Origin: Agrostemma githago
Taxonomy: Eukaryota > Streptophyta > Magnoliopsida > Caryophyllales > Caryophyllaceae
Direction of reading: 5' to 3'
Length of the DNA stretch: 64,000 nucleotides
NCBI GenBank assembly: GCA_958450325.1
Contig: OY288246.1
Coordinates: 38,744,544 to 38,808,543 of the forward strand
Below are positions 41,548 to 53,790 of the stretch, one piece after another. The notes below the pieces were generated by a model. That model made no database searches. It saw only the letters and a program-made list of their open reading frames with translations, and was not told the DNA's origin. Within the stretch, counting starts at the first letter, position 1. Each line of letters begins with the position of its first letter. Position numbers and translations under genes: made by a program.

Positions 41548-41975
41548 TGATAGAGGATACCGTAGTATTACGGTATCATGATAGAGATAGTAAAGATTAG
41601 GAATAATTGTTAGGAAGATTACGGTATATTGTAATATACCGTAATCCGAATAATATCAAAAATTAGAGAATATGTTATGTTATCTACCATATTAGAAGAT
41701 ACTGTGATATCTTCGTAGCCATATAAATATGGCATTATCTCGAACCCTGGCAGCCATGAATTCGTTCTTCAAACAATTACAATAACGCCATATTTATATG
41801 GCTACGAAGATATCGCAGTATCTTCTAATATGGTAGATAATATAACATATTCTCTAATTTTCGATATTATTTTTGATTACGGTATATTACAATATACCGA
41901 TAATCTTCTTAACATATTATTCCTAATCTTTACTATCTCTATCATGATACCGTAATGCTACGGTATCCTCTATCA
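41548..41975. mobile_element. 428-bp fold-back element with TG/CA ends and 5-bp duplication
   Basis: The two halves are near-perfect inverted copies: arms about 41548-41741 and 41782-41975, about 194 bp each, with a ~40-bp centre. Ends TGATAGAGGATACC and GGTATCCTCTATCA. Flanked by GTTAT at 41543-41547 and 41976-41980. Each arm carries CATATAAATATGGC, TATA-like in both directions. No ORF. Confidence 0.85.
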
Positions 41976-42390
41976 GTTATGTACAGCTGATATAAAATTA
42001 TGTACAACGATGTCCTCAGATGAATTATGTACAACTGATATGTAAAATTATGTAATTATGTAGAATTGTGTCCTCAGATGGGTTATGTACATCTGATATA
42101 GAATTATGTAGTCCTCAGATGGGTTATGTACAACTAATATAGAATTATGTACAATAGTGTCCTCAAATGAGTTACGTACAAGAATAAAGTGTATACTGTA
42201 CTTCGTGTTTTTTAAGTAAAAATATGATATACATAATTATGAACAGAGTCTATATAACTTATGATTTGGTATAAGTAAATTTCCACTCTAAGATGTAACT
42301 AGATGAATTATGTACAACTAATATAGAATTATGTATAGTGATGTCCTCAGATGGATTATGTAAAGCTGATATGAAAATATATACATTATG
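41976..42390. repeat. TGTACA-core repeats, rightmost block
   Basis: More ~47-bp units; 42180-42300 resembles 30720-30840. No gene. Confidence 0.7.
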
Positions 42391-42923
42391 TAGTGACAAA
42401 TATGATCACGTGTTATCAACGTAATTCAGCAGAGAATCAGCCGAGAATCTACGTAATTCTTGATAATCGATTGTCTAATTTAAACAGATATCTTAATTTC
42501 TTGAATCCGCAGGTTCATAATCAGTTTTCTTTAAAAAAATTGTTCAAGATTACAATCAAATCTGCAAGTGAAAATGACGACAATCAAATCAAGCATAGAA
42601 TTCCTTGATAATCAAGCACATAATTCGTAAAATCAATTCTACGAACGAATTTAGAAAGTGAACACAATGAAATCTGCAACTTAAATGATGATAATCGAAT
42701 GATGAAGATCTGCAACTAAAATGATGAAGATGCTCGATTTTACGAGTGACCACAATTAAATCTGCAAGTGAAAATGATGAAGATCGAACGATGAAGATCT
42801 GCAACGGAACTGATGAAGATGATCGAATGATTGGAATGAAAAAATAAACAAATTTCTAGAGAGAGAGAAAGTCGACTAATTAAAAAGGAAATGAAGGAAA
42901 TGGCGCGCGTTTATTTTTGTGCG
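42391..42923. other. Unassigned stretch, maybe right end of the large MULE
   Basis: Repeated GATGAAGATCTGCAAC phrases, then GGCGCGCG just before the (TA)n. On the minus strand it is CT-rich like a plant 5' UTR. I cannot name it. Confidence 0.35.
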
Positions 42924-42943
42924 TATATATATATATATATATA

Positions 42944-43184
42944 GAGTTAGGTTCAAATAAGGGCAACATGTTTCAGTAAGTGTATATTAAAGTTACAGAT
43001 GACATACGATAAAGTTGCATTTGTTTAAAATTGATATGTAACTATAACATTCAGCTCTTTTATCACTTCAAGTGCTAAAGTGCAACTTTATCACTCATCT
43101 CGTGTAACTTTAAGCAATTTTTGTGTAACTTTAACACTTGACCTTATGCTCTTAAAATAGTTGTTGCTCTTATTTGAACCTACC
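42944..43184. mobile_element. TA-flanked MITE, family V copy 1
   Basis: 241 bp between (TA)n runs (42924-42943 and 43185-43200). TIR: TTAGGTTCAAATAAGGGCAA at the left, and its near-perfect complement at the right end. Interior has several GTAACTTTAA words in both orientations. Related to 53791-54016. Confidence 0.75.
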
Positions 43185-43200
43185 TATATATATATATATA

Positions 43201-45957
43201 GTAAAGATCAAGTGAGTCCTTTTATTTTTTTTGAGTCCATGAGTCCTAATCTTGGCCATTGATCTAAACAAGATGGATGGGTGAGATTGTATAGGGTAAT
43301 TAAGGTAGTAACTACCAAATTTTGGAAAAAAAATAAAAAAATCCTCCTCCTCCCTAGATTAGCGCCAACTGCAATCTTCTCTCTCATCTCATTTATTTTT
43401 TTGCTTTCAAACGTCCGCTTAAGAAAACCCTTCATCTTCATCTCTTCTCTCATCTCGCTCAATTTTTTTCGCTCAACTCAATCACAGCCTTACACTCAAA
43501 CGCTCAACTCAAACTCAATCGCTCCACTTCAACTTCAACTTTTGCGCTCAACTCATTAATTTTGCTGCGTCTGTGCCATATAATTAATTTTTTTCACTGA
43601 AGACTGTTTTGCTATCTGGGTTTTCATCTGTTTCGTGTAATTGAATTCAACTACAGACGAACATATATCGAATGTTACTTTAATGCACATACGCTGTTAC
43701 TGTAATAAACTTGATGTGTTACTGTAAGGGGTGCTTCGTTACTGTGTTTGATGTACGGTGTTATTTCAAAGACAACCATGTGTTACTGTAATGCATAAGA
43801 GGTGTTACTTTAACTCTCATCTTCGTGATACTTTGAATCCTTGTAAACCCTCAATTGTGTACATTTGTTACTCTAATCTGCTTCTTACGTTACTCCACAC
43901 TTCTATTGGCAGACAGGAACACTGTACGATCGCAATTGTTGGAAAACGTAGCCAAGTATGAGAACACTAGACAAAAAATCATCGACGGTCCCATGAGCAA
44001 GCCAACAAAGGGCCGAAAAAAATAGCGTGTTTACTGAATCATGTCATCTCTTTTGTAAATACGATTTAATGGTCTCTATTCTTTAGTTACCTGTCTAATT
44101 ACATTGGTATTTTGACTATCACCAGTACATTGAAGCTGTGAAACTTTGTTACAATGACCAGCTGCACCTGATACTCTAATTCACTGTTGGTGTTACTATG
44201 GGGATTATTGAAATTAACACAATTTTCGTTGGTCTCACAATCTGTGTGTTACACCGAAGCACTGTGTGTGTTACTTTAATGAACAAATTATGTTATTTTA
44301 AGTGATTAATGCCGTTAGTACAATGATATTGCAATCACCAATATTGGTACTCTTTCAATGAATGAACAACACTGCTGTCCTCAGTGACTACAATGCATTT
44401 TTTCTGTTACTGTAACAAATTAATAGTGTTACTTCAACGCACATGAGATGTTACTCTAACCAAAAACACATTTATTAAATAAATATAGTGTTAATTGCAC
44501 AAATGTGTACAACATTAGTTTTTCGTGTAAACCAGGAAAAAAGAAAAAATTCTTGTAATATTCAAAGAACACGAGTATTATCAAAACAGTTGTTCATCCT
44601 CGTCTTTCTCTGTGTCTTTTTCAGTACGGAGTGAAAATCTCACCCACATCTCTGCACCATTTCTGTGCATTCGTCTCTTTACCAATGCTTCCTGCCAAAA
44701 ATTAAGAAAAGTCAGGCCCATGGGCATAAGTGTTACTGTAACTCCTAAGTTGCGTTACTTTAACTCTAAAAAGATGTTACTCCAACGTCAGCGCCAAAAA
44801 CCCTTTTTAGTGTTACATTTTTGTGTTACTCTAATTAAAAGTAGGTATTACTGTAATTCATTACTTGTGTTACTTCAATGCCATGCATGCTTCAACATAA
44901 AGCAAAACAATAATATCGGTGAAACAATAATATCAATGAACCATAATATTAATCCATAATTAATCAAACGAATTAAATTCCACATTTTCCAGTGTTGTCT
45001 TGTGCGTTCGCATCTCTGGCGCAACTACCTGCACAAAATCAAACAGCGTTACATCAATGTAAATAATGTGTTACTGTAATTCATAAGTGGTGTTACCCTA
45101 ACGTGTACAATACGTTACTCCAGCATATCATAAAAACCCTTTTCCTGAACGTTCATTTGTGTTACTGTAATTGCAATTAAGTGTTACTTTAACTCAGAAG
45201 GCATGTTACTTCAACGACGAATCTGCGTTAACTGAAATAAAAAAATAGAATCAATGGATATAAGGGAAAATCTTAATAAAAAGCATAAAGACCTGTAATC
45301 TATAGAGATCAAGATATCAAAATACCATTGATACGAAACTGTGATATCAAAACGCAATGACATCAAAAAAACGCAAATTGATACGAAACTGTGATACGAA
45401 ATGACAATGAAAGCACTATAAACATGAAGATCGACGTAAAAAAAACGCAATTCGACGCGATAAAACATTGATATGAAAACACAAATTGAAAGCAATATGA
45501 CTATTGAAATCCATGAAGAAAAAACAATTGTTATACTCACCATGAAAATCGACAATGAAAGTAATAGCAACAATGAAAATCGACGTCAAATTATTATTGA
45601 AACTCACCATTGTTATACTCAGACGATTGCTTATCAATTGTTGAAGAAGATGATACTGATTCTGGATCCATTGTAACGCGTTTTCGTGCACAATTTTGAT
45701 TGAATGAAAGGATGAACGTGATGAAGATAGGGTTTTTTTTCTCACGGTTGAATTAATGAATGAATGTGATGAATGATGAATGAACGTGATGGAGTGGTTA
45801 TTGTTTCCAAAATTCTTGGGATCTATTTTAGGAACGTAAATCTTTCCTTTTTTTTTTTTTTAATGCAATGAATCTTGTCCATCCATCCCCATCTCATCCA
45901 ACGGATGGGATGAGGACTCATGGACTCATATAGAGTAAGGGACTCATAAGAGCCTTA

Positions 45958-45960
<3 letters not shown>
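43201..45960 (-). mobile_element. TA-flanked non-autonomous MULE-like element, family S copy 1
   Basis: 2,760 bp between (TA)n runs. The left end (GTAAAGATCAAGTGAGTCC) and right end (GGACTCATAAGAGCCTTACTC) form imperfect inverted repeats. Copy 2 (49187-51571) has the same ends in the opposite order. The interior is filled with words such as GTTACTTTAA and GTTACTGTAA, and keeps relic exons of a FAR1-type gene on the minus strand. Confidence 0.7.
44621..45671 (-). pseudogene. Relic FAR1-type transposase N-terminus, two exons (family S copy 1)
   Basis: Exon 1 is 45608-45671 (64 nt): MDPESVSSSSTIDKQSSEYN and part of a codon, with donor GTGAGT. Exon 2 is 44621-44691, after acceptor TTGGCAG, in the matching phase: it reads QKWCRDVGEIFTPY then stops. 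Copy 2 has a 64-nt exon 1 with the same donor and an exon 2 with EWCKDVGE that continues into a FAR1 DNA-binding domain. So this copy has lost everything from within the FAR1 domain onward. The intron is about 916 bp. The short product has no catalytic part. Confidence 0.6.

Positions 45961-45997
<37 letters not shown>
45961..45997. repeat. (TA)n microsatellite between elements S1 and E1
   Basis: 37 bp of uninterrupted TA steps. The ends of both neighbouring elements abut it directly. Confidence 0.9.
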
Positions 45998-46000
<3 letters not shown>

Positions 46001-49000
46001 GTAGGATCTTTTACCCACCTTAACTTTGTGTACAATCTACCTTCAATTTACAGCCATTAGATATAGTTAAATAAAGGGCCAAGATTGAATATTATAGCTT
46101 AAATTGAAACACAACCTATCATCAAACCCTAAACCAAAATTGAAATAGAGAACAAAACAACTGAAACAAAAAACAAAACCATATTCATGAAGGACAAGGA
46201 CGACACATCTAAGGTCAATTTTATGTCGATTGAAATCACGAAATCAGGTAACGCACATCAATTGAAATCAGGTATTTCAATTTTTTGTATTAGTTCAATT
46301 GAAATCACGAAACGCGCATCCTCTCGCATCTGAAATCGCATCCTCTCGATTCTGGTTTTTCAATTTATCAAATATGAAATCTGAAATCTCAATTCTGGTA
46401 TTAGTTCAATTGAAATTTGAAATCTAGTTATTCTTATCAAATAACAATTGAAATTTTTCAATTTTTTCGTAGTACTGTACAATTTATCAATTTCACATCT
46501 GGTTTATCAATTTCAATTCTTGTTTTTCAATTTTTTCGTAGTACTGTACAATTTCGATTCAATTTTTTTAGCAATTTAGATTTCAATACCATCTAACTAT
46601 CCAATTTCGTATCATCTAACTATGCCGTTTTTCAATTTTTAATTTCGCATCATCTCGATTCTGCATCTATATAGTTCAATTGTATTCTGAATTGCACAAT
46701 CGTACATATAGTATGCCTTCAATTTTTTTGTACTGTAATGACAACGTTTTTTTTGTATTCGCATCTTGCATCTCAAATCGTACTGTACTGACAACCTTTT
46801 TTTGTATTCGCATCTCGCATCTCAAATCGTAATGTACTATTATTTTGTATTCGCATCTTGTATCTGAACTTGAATGCTTTTCTTCTATTTTTTATGTTTT
46901 GAATTGTTGGAAGCGAGAAACAACAATAAAAACGAAAGAACGACTGAACCGAGACAACAAAGAGCAGAGGATAAGAAAGACAATAAAACCGAAAGTAGCA
47001 GATGCAGCAGCAGACCGAGACAGCAGCAGCAGTATACCGAAGGCGACAGTAACCGAAGGCAACAAACGAGTAGGCAACGAAACGGACTGTGCAGCGCCGT
47101 GGTAAGGAGACCACTGCCTTGAAAACTATATCGGCACGACAGAGGTGGTTATCGTCTACGAAGCCGGTAGTTTCCCAAGGTTAACACTGCAGTTCACAGA
47201 ATTCGACCACTCGAGATTGTGAACTTGGAACGACAAAGAACGTACCCAGAATATAGAGAGGAATAGAAGTGTGAGAGAAGAGTAGAGTGGTTTTTGTGTG
47301 TCTTGTGGAGTGAGGAGCAGCAGGTATATATAGGTAAGAGGAGCCTCCAGACTGATTCAAAAACGTCAGGCTTAATGGCCATTAAAACGTAATCAACCCT
47401 ATTAATGGCCAGAATAATTGACTGGATAAGGCCACACCAAATACTGAACCTGGACACACTGCTCCTCCCACCAAATACTGAACCTGGACACACTGAATGT
47501 AGACACACACAAGAACCCAAGGCCCAAAAAGGTGTAAAAGTCGGGCACAGCCCGCACCGCAGGTGCTCCACCCAAACCCAAACCCGAGCCCGAGCCGGGC
47601 CGGGCACACGCGCGCGTGCGTGTGTGCTGAACAAGCCCAACCCACAACACTCACCATAAAAGGCCCACTATCTCATAACTTGAAGACCAAAGGAAAAGAG
47701 AGCCTTATAAGGAACAAACAAGTTCCTTCCCTCACCAATGTGGGATAACAAAAAGAAGAGAAAAGCAAAACACTACTTCTTGCCATCAACCAACATGAAT
47801 GTCTGTACTGTATGATTTTTTTTGTATTCAAATCGAGCATCTGAAGTGCAATTTTACAAAATATTACTTTTTTTTTGTATCAATTTTACTACATATTACT
47901 TTTTGATGATCACATGTACTGAATATTGCTTATTTCGTTCAGTGCTTTGATTTTGTGTTCAATTCTGATTGTGATTCAATTTTGTACTCTGTTTTTTGAC
48001 TCAATCTTGTGTGTTATTCTACATGGTTTGATAAATTATTTGAGTAATTTCTGGATTTTTGATTACAAGATTAAAAATTGAAATTATGAATATTGCAATA
48101 TTTGAATATGAACAATGAAATAATTGAACATGAACATTGCAATACTTGAACATGAACATTGAAATAACTAAATATTATTTCATAGAAAGAATTTTTTGTT
48201 TTGATACATTATTATTACCATGAAATACCCAATTATTTTATTATGTTATTCCAATTATTTTTTACTATTGTTGCGTTATTCTATATTATTCTTGAGGTTA
48301 TTTCATTATATTAGTTACTATGGTTTATAACCAGAGTTATTTTATAGTGTTTTTATAGTTATTTTATCGCACATATGTGATTATTGTACTTCAATTTTAT
48401 TTATTTTTACTGTAACTAACCCCCTCTTTGTTTTTGCCTTTCAGTGAAGTTTCTTTCGATGGGTGCATGCAAGATGTTTCATCCCAATACAATAGCACGA
48501 GTTATTTATTACAATAACTGAATTTCTACATTGGACTAATTAACTACGTAAAATTGGATAATATTATTCTAAAACTGATTATATTTGAGTGTCAGCCAAA
48601 TATAATAATATGAGTTATTCATTACAATAACTGAGTTTTTACTTTAGAATAACTACGTAAAATCAGATAACATTATTATAAAGTTAATTATATTTGAATT
48701 GCATCTCAATACATACAATAACACGATTTATATATTATTATAACTGAGTTTCTAAATTGGAATAACTACGTAACATCAAATAACATTATTCTAAAATTTA
48801 CGAAGTATTATATTAGAATTTCATCTCAATACAAAAACACAAGTATTCAATACAACAACTGACTTTCTACATTGGAATCACTACGTATCTACATTGAAAT
48901 AACTACGTATAACCTGATAACACTATTCTCAGTAAACAATTTAGTAGTTAACTATAAAATAACTATGTTTCTTCATTAAAATAATCTTGTTTGTACATCG

Positions 49001-49137
49001 AAATAACTATAAAAATCTAAGAAAAAATAGCTTTGGAGATTTTGAGAGTTTTAATCACAACTCTTGATCATGTGAAATCCAATGGCCATAATTAAAAGGT
49101 AAATTGTACCAAACTTGACAAATGTACCAGATCTTGC

Positions 49138-49139
<2 letters not shown>
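45998..49139 (+). mobile_element. TA-flanked non-autonomous element, family E copy 1
   Basis: Left end AGTAGGATCTTTTACCCA, right end complement AGGCAAGATCTGGTACA, then (CT)n and (TA)n. Interior non-coding: repeated AATAACTACGTA and CAATAACTGAGTTTCTACAT phrases. It shares with copy 2 (51641-53764) a stretch after a GCCTTTCAG acceptor-like site with the word ATGCAAGATGTTTCATCCCA. Holds a solo copia LTR at 46905-47795. Confidence 0.7.
46905..47795 (-). mobile_element. Solo LTR of the copia family
   Basis: 891 bp, minus orientation, matching the LTRs at 34652 and 40128 but clearly more diverged. Flanked by TGAAT at 46900-46904 and 47796-47800, so it is a complete solo LTR left by recombination between two LTRs. 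Confidence 0.93.

Positions 49140-49186
<47 letters not shown>
49140..49186. repeat. (CT)n(TA)n microsatellite between E1 and S2
   Basis: A CT run to about 49161, then TA steps to 49186. Confidence 0.9.
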
Positions 49187-51571
49187 GAGTAAGGCTCTTA
49201 TGAGTCCTTCTCTATATATGAGTCCCTAAGTTCTCATTCCATCCATTGAATGGGATGAGAAGGGATGGACAAGATGCATCCTAATATTTGCATTAAAAAA
49301 AGGGAGATACTGCTTCCTAAAATAACTCCCATAATTTTAGGAAACAGTAACATCACATTCATTCACTAATTCATTCATTCACGCTCACGTTCATCAAAAC
49401 CTAAAAAAAGAAAACGCTTCCAATATCACGTTCATTCATTCATTCAAATTTTTGCTCGAAATCCCGTTACTATGGATTCAATGATCGCGACATCTTCATC
49501 AACTGTTGATAATCAATTCATCGACTATAACGATGGTGAGTTTCGCTATTGCTTTCATGTTTTGCGTCAATTTTTATTCATCATCTTGACTAATTTGCGT
49601 CAATTTGCTTTCATGTTTTTCGTCGATTTTCATGTCGATATTGCTTTCATGGTCATTTCATTCATCATAGATTCATATCTGGTTCATTGCTCTCTTGTTA
49701 GTAAGATTCCAAATTTTTATATTTGTTAAAAGGTGGAATTTTATTCATTTGATTATTCATTGATTCATATCAACGGTCCATTAGTCTCGTGCTATTGTTT
49801 TGTTTATTCTTTAGGGTTTTTCTTAAGCTTCACTGATACTATTGTTTTGTTTTCTATTGAAGCAGACACGGCGTTGAAGTAACATACGTTCTGAGTTACA
49901 GTAACATCTAATTTTAATTAGAGTAACACAAAAATGTAACACAAAAAGGTCTAAGCATTATATGAATTTTACACACGAACAAATATATGGAGTTATTGTA
50001 ATGCACATACTGTGTTACTTTAATATACACAATCTGTTATTTTAATGACTAACCCCTGTTATTTTAATGCACATAATGTTAACTGAATCTCGTGTTACTT
50101 TAACGCACTTCATATGTTACTTTAGTTCTTTTCATCTGTTATTGTAATGCATTGGAGTGACAAAAAGGATTTAGAATACCGCCATATAAAAAAATAAAAA
50201 ATAAAAAAAGAAAGATACTGCTTCCTATAATTATGGGACGTGATTGACTTCAAAATAGGAAACAATATCAAAGAATATCGCCCTCATTCAAAGAAAGATA
50301 TTGCGTCATACTCTCATTTCTAATTATTATATGAATTTTTTGCCCTAACCTATACCTGGTGTTATTTTAATGAACATTATCTGTTACATTAATTCACACT
50401 ATCTGTTACTTTAATGTCTGACCTCTGTTACTTTATACCTGGTGTATAAGCATCCTCTGTTAATTTTATCCAGTGTTACTTCAATGCACTTCATCTGTTA
50501 CTTTAATTCTTGTCATCTGTTAATTTAATCCATATTTCAAGTTCTGATTGTTTCTTTTTCGTCACGTTTATTGGCACTGTTATTATTTTTCAGTAGACGC
50601 AAAAGCACATGAATGGTGTAAGGATGTGGGTGAGAGTTTCCTCCATACATAGGGCAGATCTTCAAGGACGTGGATGAGTCAGTAAACTTCTATAAAATCT
50701 ACGCATTGGCTTGTGGATTCGATGTGAGGAGGTACACAACGAAAAGATGGCGCGATGGTTAGATTAAATCAAAGCTTCTGACGATGATGATGATGATGAT
50801 GATGAAGAAGAAGAAGACGAGGAGGAGGATGAAGAAGCAGAATTCTAAGTAGGATAGTATATTGTTAGAATAACATACATTATTCGTTAGAGTAACATAC
50901 TTAATGAGTTATAGTAACACAGATTATGAGTAACAGGTGTGAAACATTGGAATTGTAATGAAATTGATTCAGTTGGAACTCCTGTACCAATTTATTGATG
51001 TAAAATGAGTTAGAATAACACATTATGCGTTAGAGTAACATACATAATGAGTTACAGTAACACAATTTATGAGTATAATTTGATTACCAATATAAAGTTC
51101 TTAGAGTAACAGGTGTGAAAAATGGAATTATAATGGAGTTTTATAATTTTTGTTTTGGAGTATCCTTAATAGAAACATACATTTTGCAACGTACTGTTTT
51201 TGTAGGACACTATTATGTAACGTAACAGATTTTATGAGTTAAATTAACACAATTCATTAATTAGAGTAACACATTGAATGAGTTAGAGTAACATAGTTGT
51301 AGTGAAATGATGATTTTTTTTTGGTGAAAATGAAGATGAAACGACGCACTTGTTGTGTGATGGAAAGATGCAGTTAAAAATTGGATGAAGAGAGAAGATT
51401 TGCATTAAGATAATTAAGGAGGAGAGATAAAAAAATAAAGTATTTACCAAGATTTAGTTAGTTATTTCTTTAATTGACAAAACAATCTTAACAATTAATC
51501 TATCACTAATTAAAGGGTTGAGATGAGGACTCACGGACTCAATTATGATAAGTGGATTCACTTGATCCTTC
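49187..51571 (+). mobile_element. TA-flanked non-autonomous MULE-like element, family S copy 2
   Basis: 2,385 bp. The left end GAGTAAGGCTCTTATGAGTCC-like repeat (first 20 bases GAGTAAGGCTCTTATGAGTC) and right end GATTCACTTGATCCTTC are those of copy 1, inverted. Interior rich in GTTACTTTAA words. Carries relic FAR1 exons on the plus strand. Confidence 0.7.
49472..50848 (+). pseudogene. Relic FAR1-type gene: exon 1, intron, FAR1 DNA-binding domain (family S copy 2)
   Basis: Exon 1 (49472-49535, 64 nt) encodes MDSMIATSSSTVDNQFIDYN plus a codon part; donor GTGAGT; acceptor TTTTTCAG at 50593. Exon 2 begins DAKAHEWCKDVGE. After a 1-base frameshift near 50635 it continues (50643-50759) as PPYIGQIFKDVDESVNFYK and ALACGFDVRRYTTKRWRDG, the start of a FAR1 domain (the DNA-binding domain of FHY3/FAR1 and their transposase relatives). 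A TAG at 50760 ends it. A GAT/GAA run after that (50780-50840) would code for acidic residues in another frame. The catalytic domain is gone. This ties the TA-flanked S family to FAR1-type MULEs. Confidence 0.7.
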
Positions 51572-51582
51572 ATATATATATA

Positions 51583-51640
<58 letters not shown>
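51572..51640. repeat. (TA)n(TG)n(GA)n microsatellite between S2 and E2
   Basis: TA, then GT, TA and GA runs in sequence. Confidence 0.9.
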
Positions 51641-51643
<3 letters not shown>

Positions 51644-53764
51644 TTAGGATCTTTCACCCATGTCAATTTTTATACAATTTACCTATGTATAATAGCCATT
51701 AGATCTCACTAAATCAAGGGATGATATAAAATCATGCGATAATGTAAAACCCTATTTTTTTGCAACTTCCATCTCCACTTCTTTACGTTTATTTCTTCTT
51801 TTCATTCTAAAGCATCAATTTTTCAAAACCTCTCAATTTTGTTCTTCAATTTTCCATCAAAATAAGCTTGTACTCAAGATTAAACTTTTAGATAAGTTAA
51901 TTTCAATCTTTAACTTTTCAAATTCTTCCTTTTCATATTATGTTTGTTGATTTTGATTTTCAATTTTATTTCAATATAATAATTAGTTCAATTTTCACCT
52001 GCATCTTATTAACTTTTAGATATTTTTTTTTCCGATTTTTACATATATCTTGCTAATTTTGATGTTGTTATTGTTATAGATTTAGTTTAATTGCATTCAA
52101 TTTTTTGAGTGACTTAGGGTTTGTGTGTTATTTTAGATGTTTTGATACATTATCTGAGTAATTTCTATATTTTTGCTTACATGATTGAAAGTTGGAATTA
52201 TGAATATTGAAATACTTGAATATGAACATTGAAATAATTACATATTATTTCAGAGTAGAAATAACTACGTAACCTCAATGGTATATTATTTCTGAATATA
52301 TAAATCAATTCAATTTTTCTGATTTTATTCAATATTTCGTGTATTGGTATTCGTCTCAATCCAAATAAGATAAACCCTTTTCAAATTTTTTGATTTCATG
52401 ACAGCAGGAAAGTCCATCAATTTCGTGATTGCTGTTTTAATAAGATCAATTTCTTGATTTTTGATTACAAGATTAAAAATTGAAATTATGAATATTGCAA
52501 TATTTGAATATGAATAATGAAATACTTGAATATTTACATTGAAATAACTACATATTATTTCATAGCATGAATTTCTGGTTTTGATACATTATTATTACTA
52601 TGAAATACCCAATTATTTTATTATGTTATTCCAGTTATTCTATACTATTGTTTCGGTTATTCTATATTATTCTTGAAGTTAGTTCATTATATTAGTTACT
52701 ACGTTTTATAATCAAGGTTATTTTATAGTGTTTTTATGGTTATTCTATAACACATATGTGATTATTGTACTTCAATTTTTTTTGTACTGTAACTAACCCC
52801 CTTTTTGTTTTTGCCTTTCAGTGAAGTGTCTTTTACTGAGTGCACCCTCAATGATATGCAAGATGTTTCATCCCAATACAATAACACGAGTTATTCATTA
52901 CAATAACTGCGTTTCTACATTGGACTAATAACTACGTAAAATCAGATAACATTATTTTAAAATAGATTATATTTGAGTGTCAGCCCACTAAAATAACATG
53001 AGTTATTATTCATTACAATAACTAGCTTTCTACATTGAAATCATTACGTATCTACTGTTGGAAATATTGGGTCACTATAGGGGCGATATATAACAAGAGA
53101 ATATACGTTGTTGTGTCGTGGTATGAAGGCCACTGAATGAGAAACGAAATCGCCCCGACTACGGTACAAATCGGAATGGGCGTCGTCCCCCAAGGTCACA
53201 CAACACTCCTAAAAGGTTGTGTACTCAACCATTAGGAGTTGGAACTCGATGGTATACTCAGAATTTATCAAAGAGATTTGGATGATGACATTTGATGTAT
53301 ATGCTCATATGTCTTTATCATTCTCATACTTATATAATAAGTGTCATATGAGATTAACCTCAAAAGGTATCCAAAGTCACTTTATGATGGAAAATGAATT
53401 GTCATTATACTAAATCTAATGACATTCATAACCATACTAATAAATTAGGTTTAATATGCTACTAATGGGAGATGCTCTTACTATGCAAGAATGGTCAACA
53501 ATTCCACTTTGCATTATTTCTAACATCTACATTGAAATAACCTGATAACATTATTCTCAGTAAACAATTGAGTTAACTGTAAAATAACTATGCTTCTTCA
53601 TTAAAATAATCTTGTTTGTACATCGAAATAACTATAAAAATCTAAGAAAAAAAATACTTTGGGGATCTAGAGAGTTTTAATCTCATCTCTTGATAATGTG
53701 AGATCTAATGACCACAATTAAGAGGTAAATTGTAGCAAATATAACAAATGTACCAAATCCTGCC
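51641..53764 (+). mobile_element. TA-flanked non-autonomous element, family E copy 2
   Basis: Same orientation as copy 1. Left end TTAGGATCTTTCACCCA, right end complement TAGGCAGGATTTGGTACA, then (TA)n. The interior follows copy 1 from the TGAAATAACTACATATTATT phrases to the end. Interrupted by a solo LTR at 53056-53525. Confidence 0.7.
53056..53525. mobile_element. Solo LTR, 470 bp, unrelated family
   Basis: TGTTGGAAATATTGGG to TTTCTAACA. Flanked by TCTAC at 53051-53055 and 53526-53530. Family E copy 1 reads CGTATCTACATTGAAATAAC without a gap near 48888, giving the empty site. Ends of this kind are common in copia elements; strand not decided. Confidence 0.9.
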
Positions 53765-53790
53765 TATATATATATATATAGAGAGAGAGA
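53765..53790. repeat. (TA)n(GA)n microsatellite between E2 and V2
   Basis: TA steps, then GA steps. Confidence 0.9.

Larger units (their letters stand above)
11729..42923 (+). mobile_element. Large Mutator-like element (FAR1 + Ulp1 type), heavily nested
   Basis: A composite call. The pieces are a FAR1-type transposase (12150-14436), an F-box-like pair (15460-16664), a hairpin array, a Ulp1-type protease (32831-33267), and related TGTACA-based repeats at 11.7-12.1, 14.6-15.1, 29.8-31.1, 32.1-32.8, 33.3-33.8 and 41.3-42.4 kb. MULEs that carry a Ulp1-like protease gene are known in plants. Copy B, the MITEs, the small MULE and the fold-back element are insertions inside it. I could not find its terminal inverted repeats; the right limit is set at the (TA)n at 42924 and the left limit at the family G array. 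There may be more than one old element here. Confidence 0.4.
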
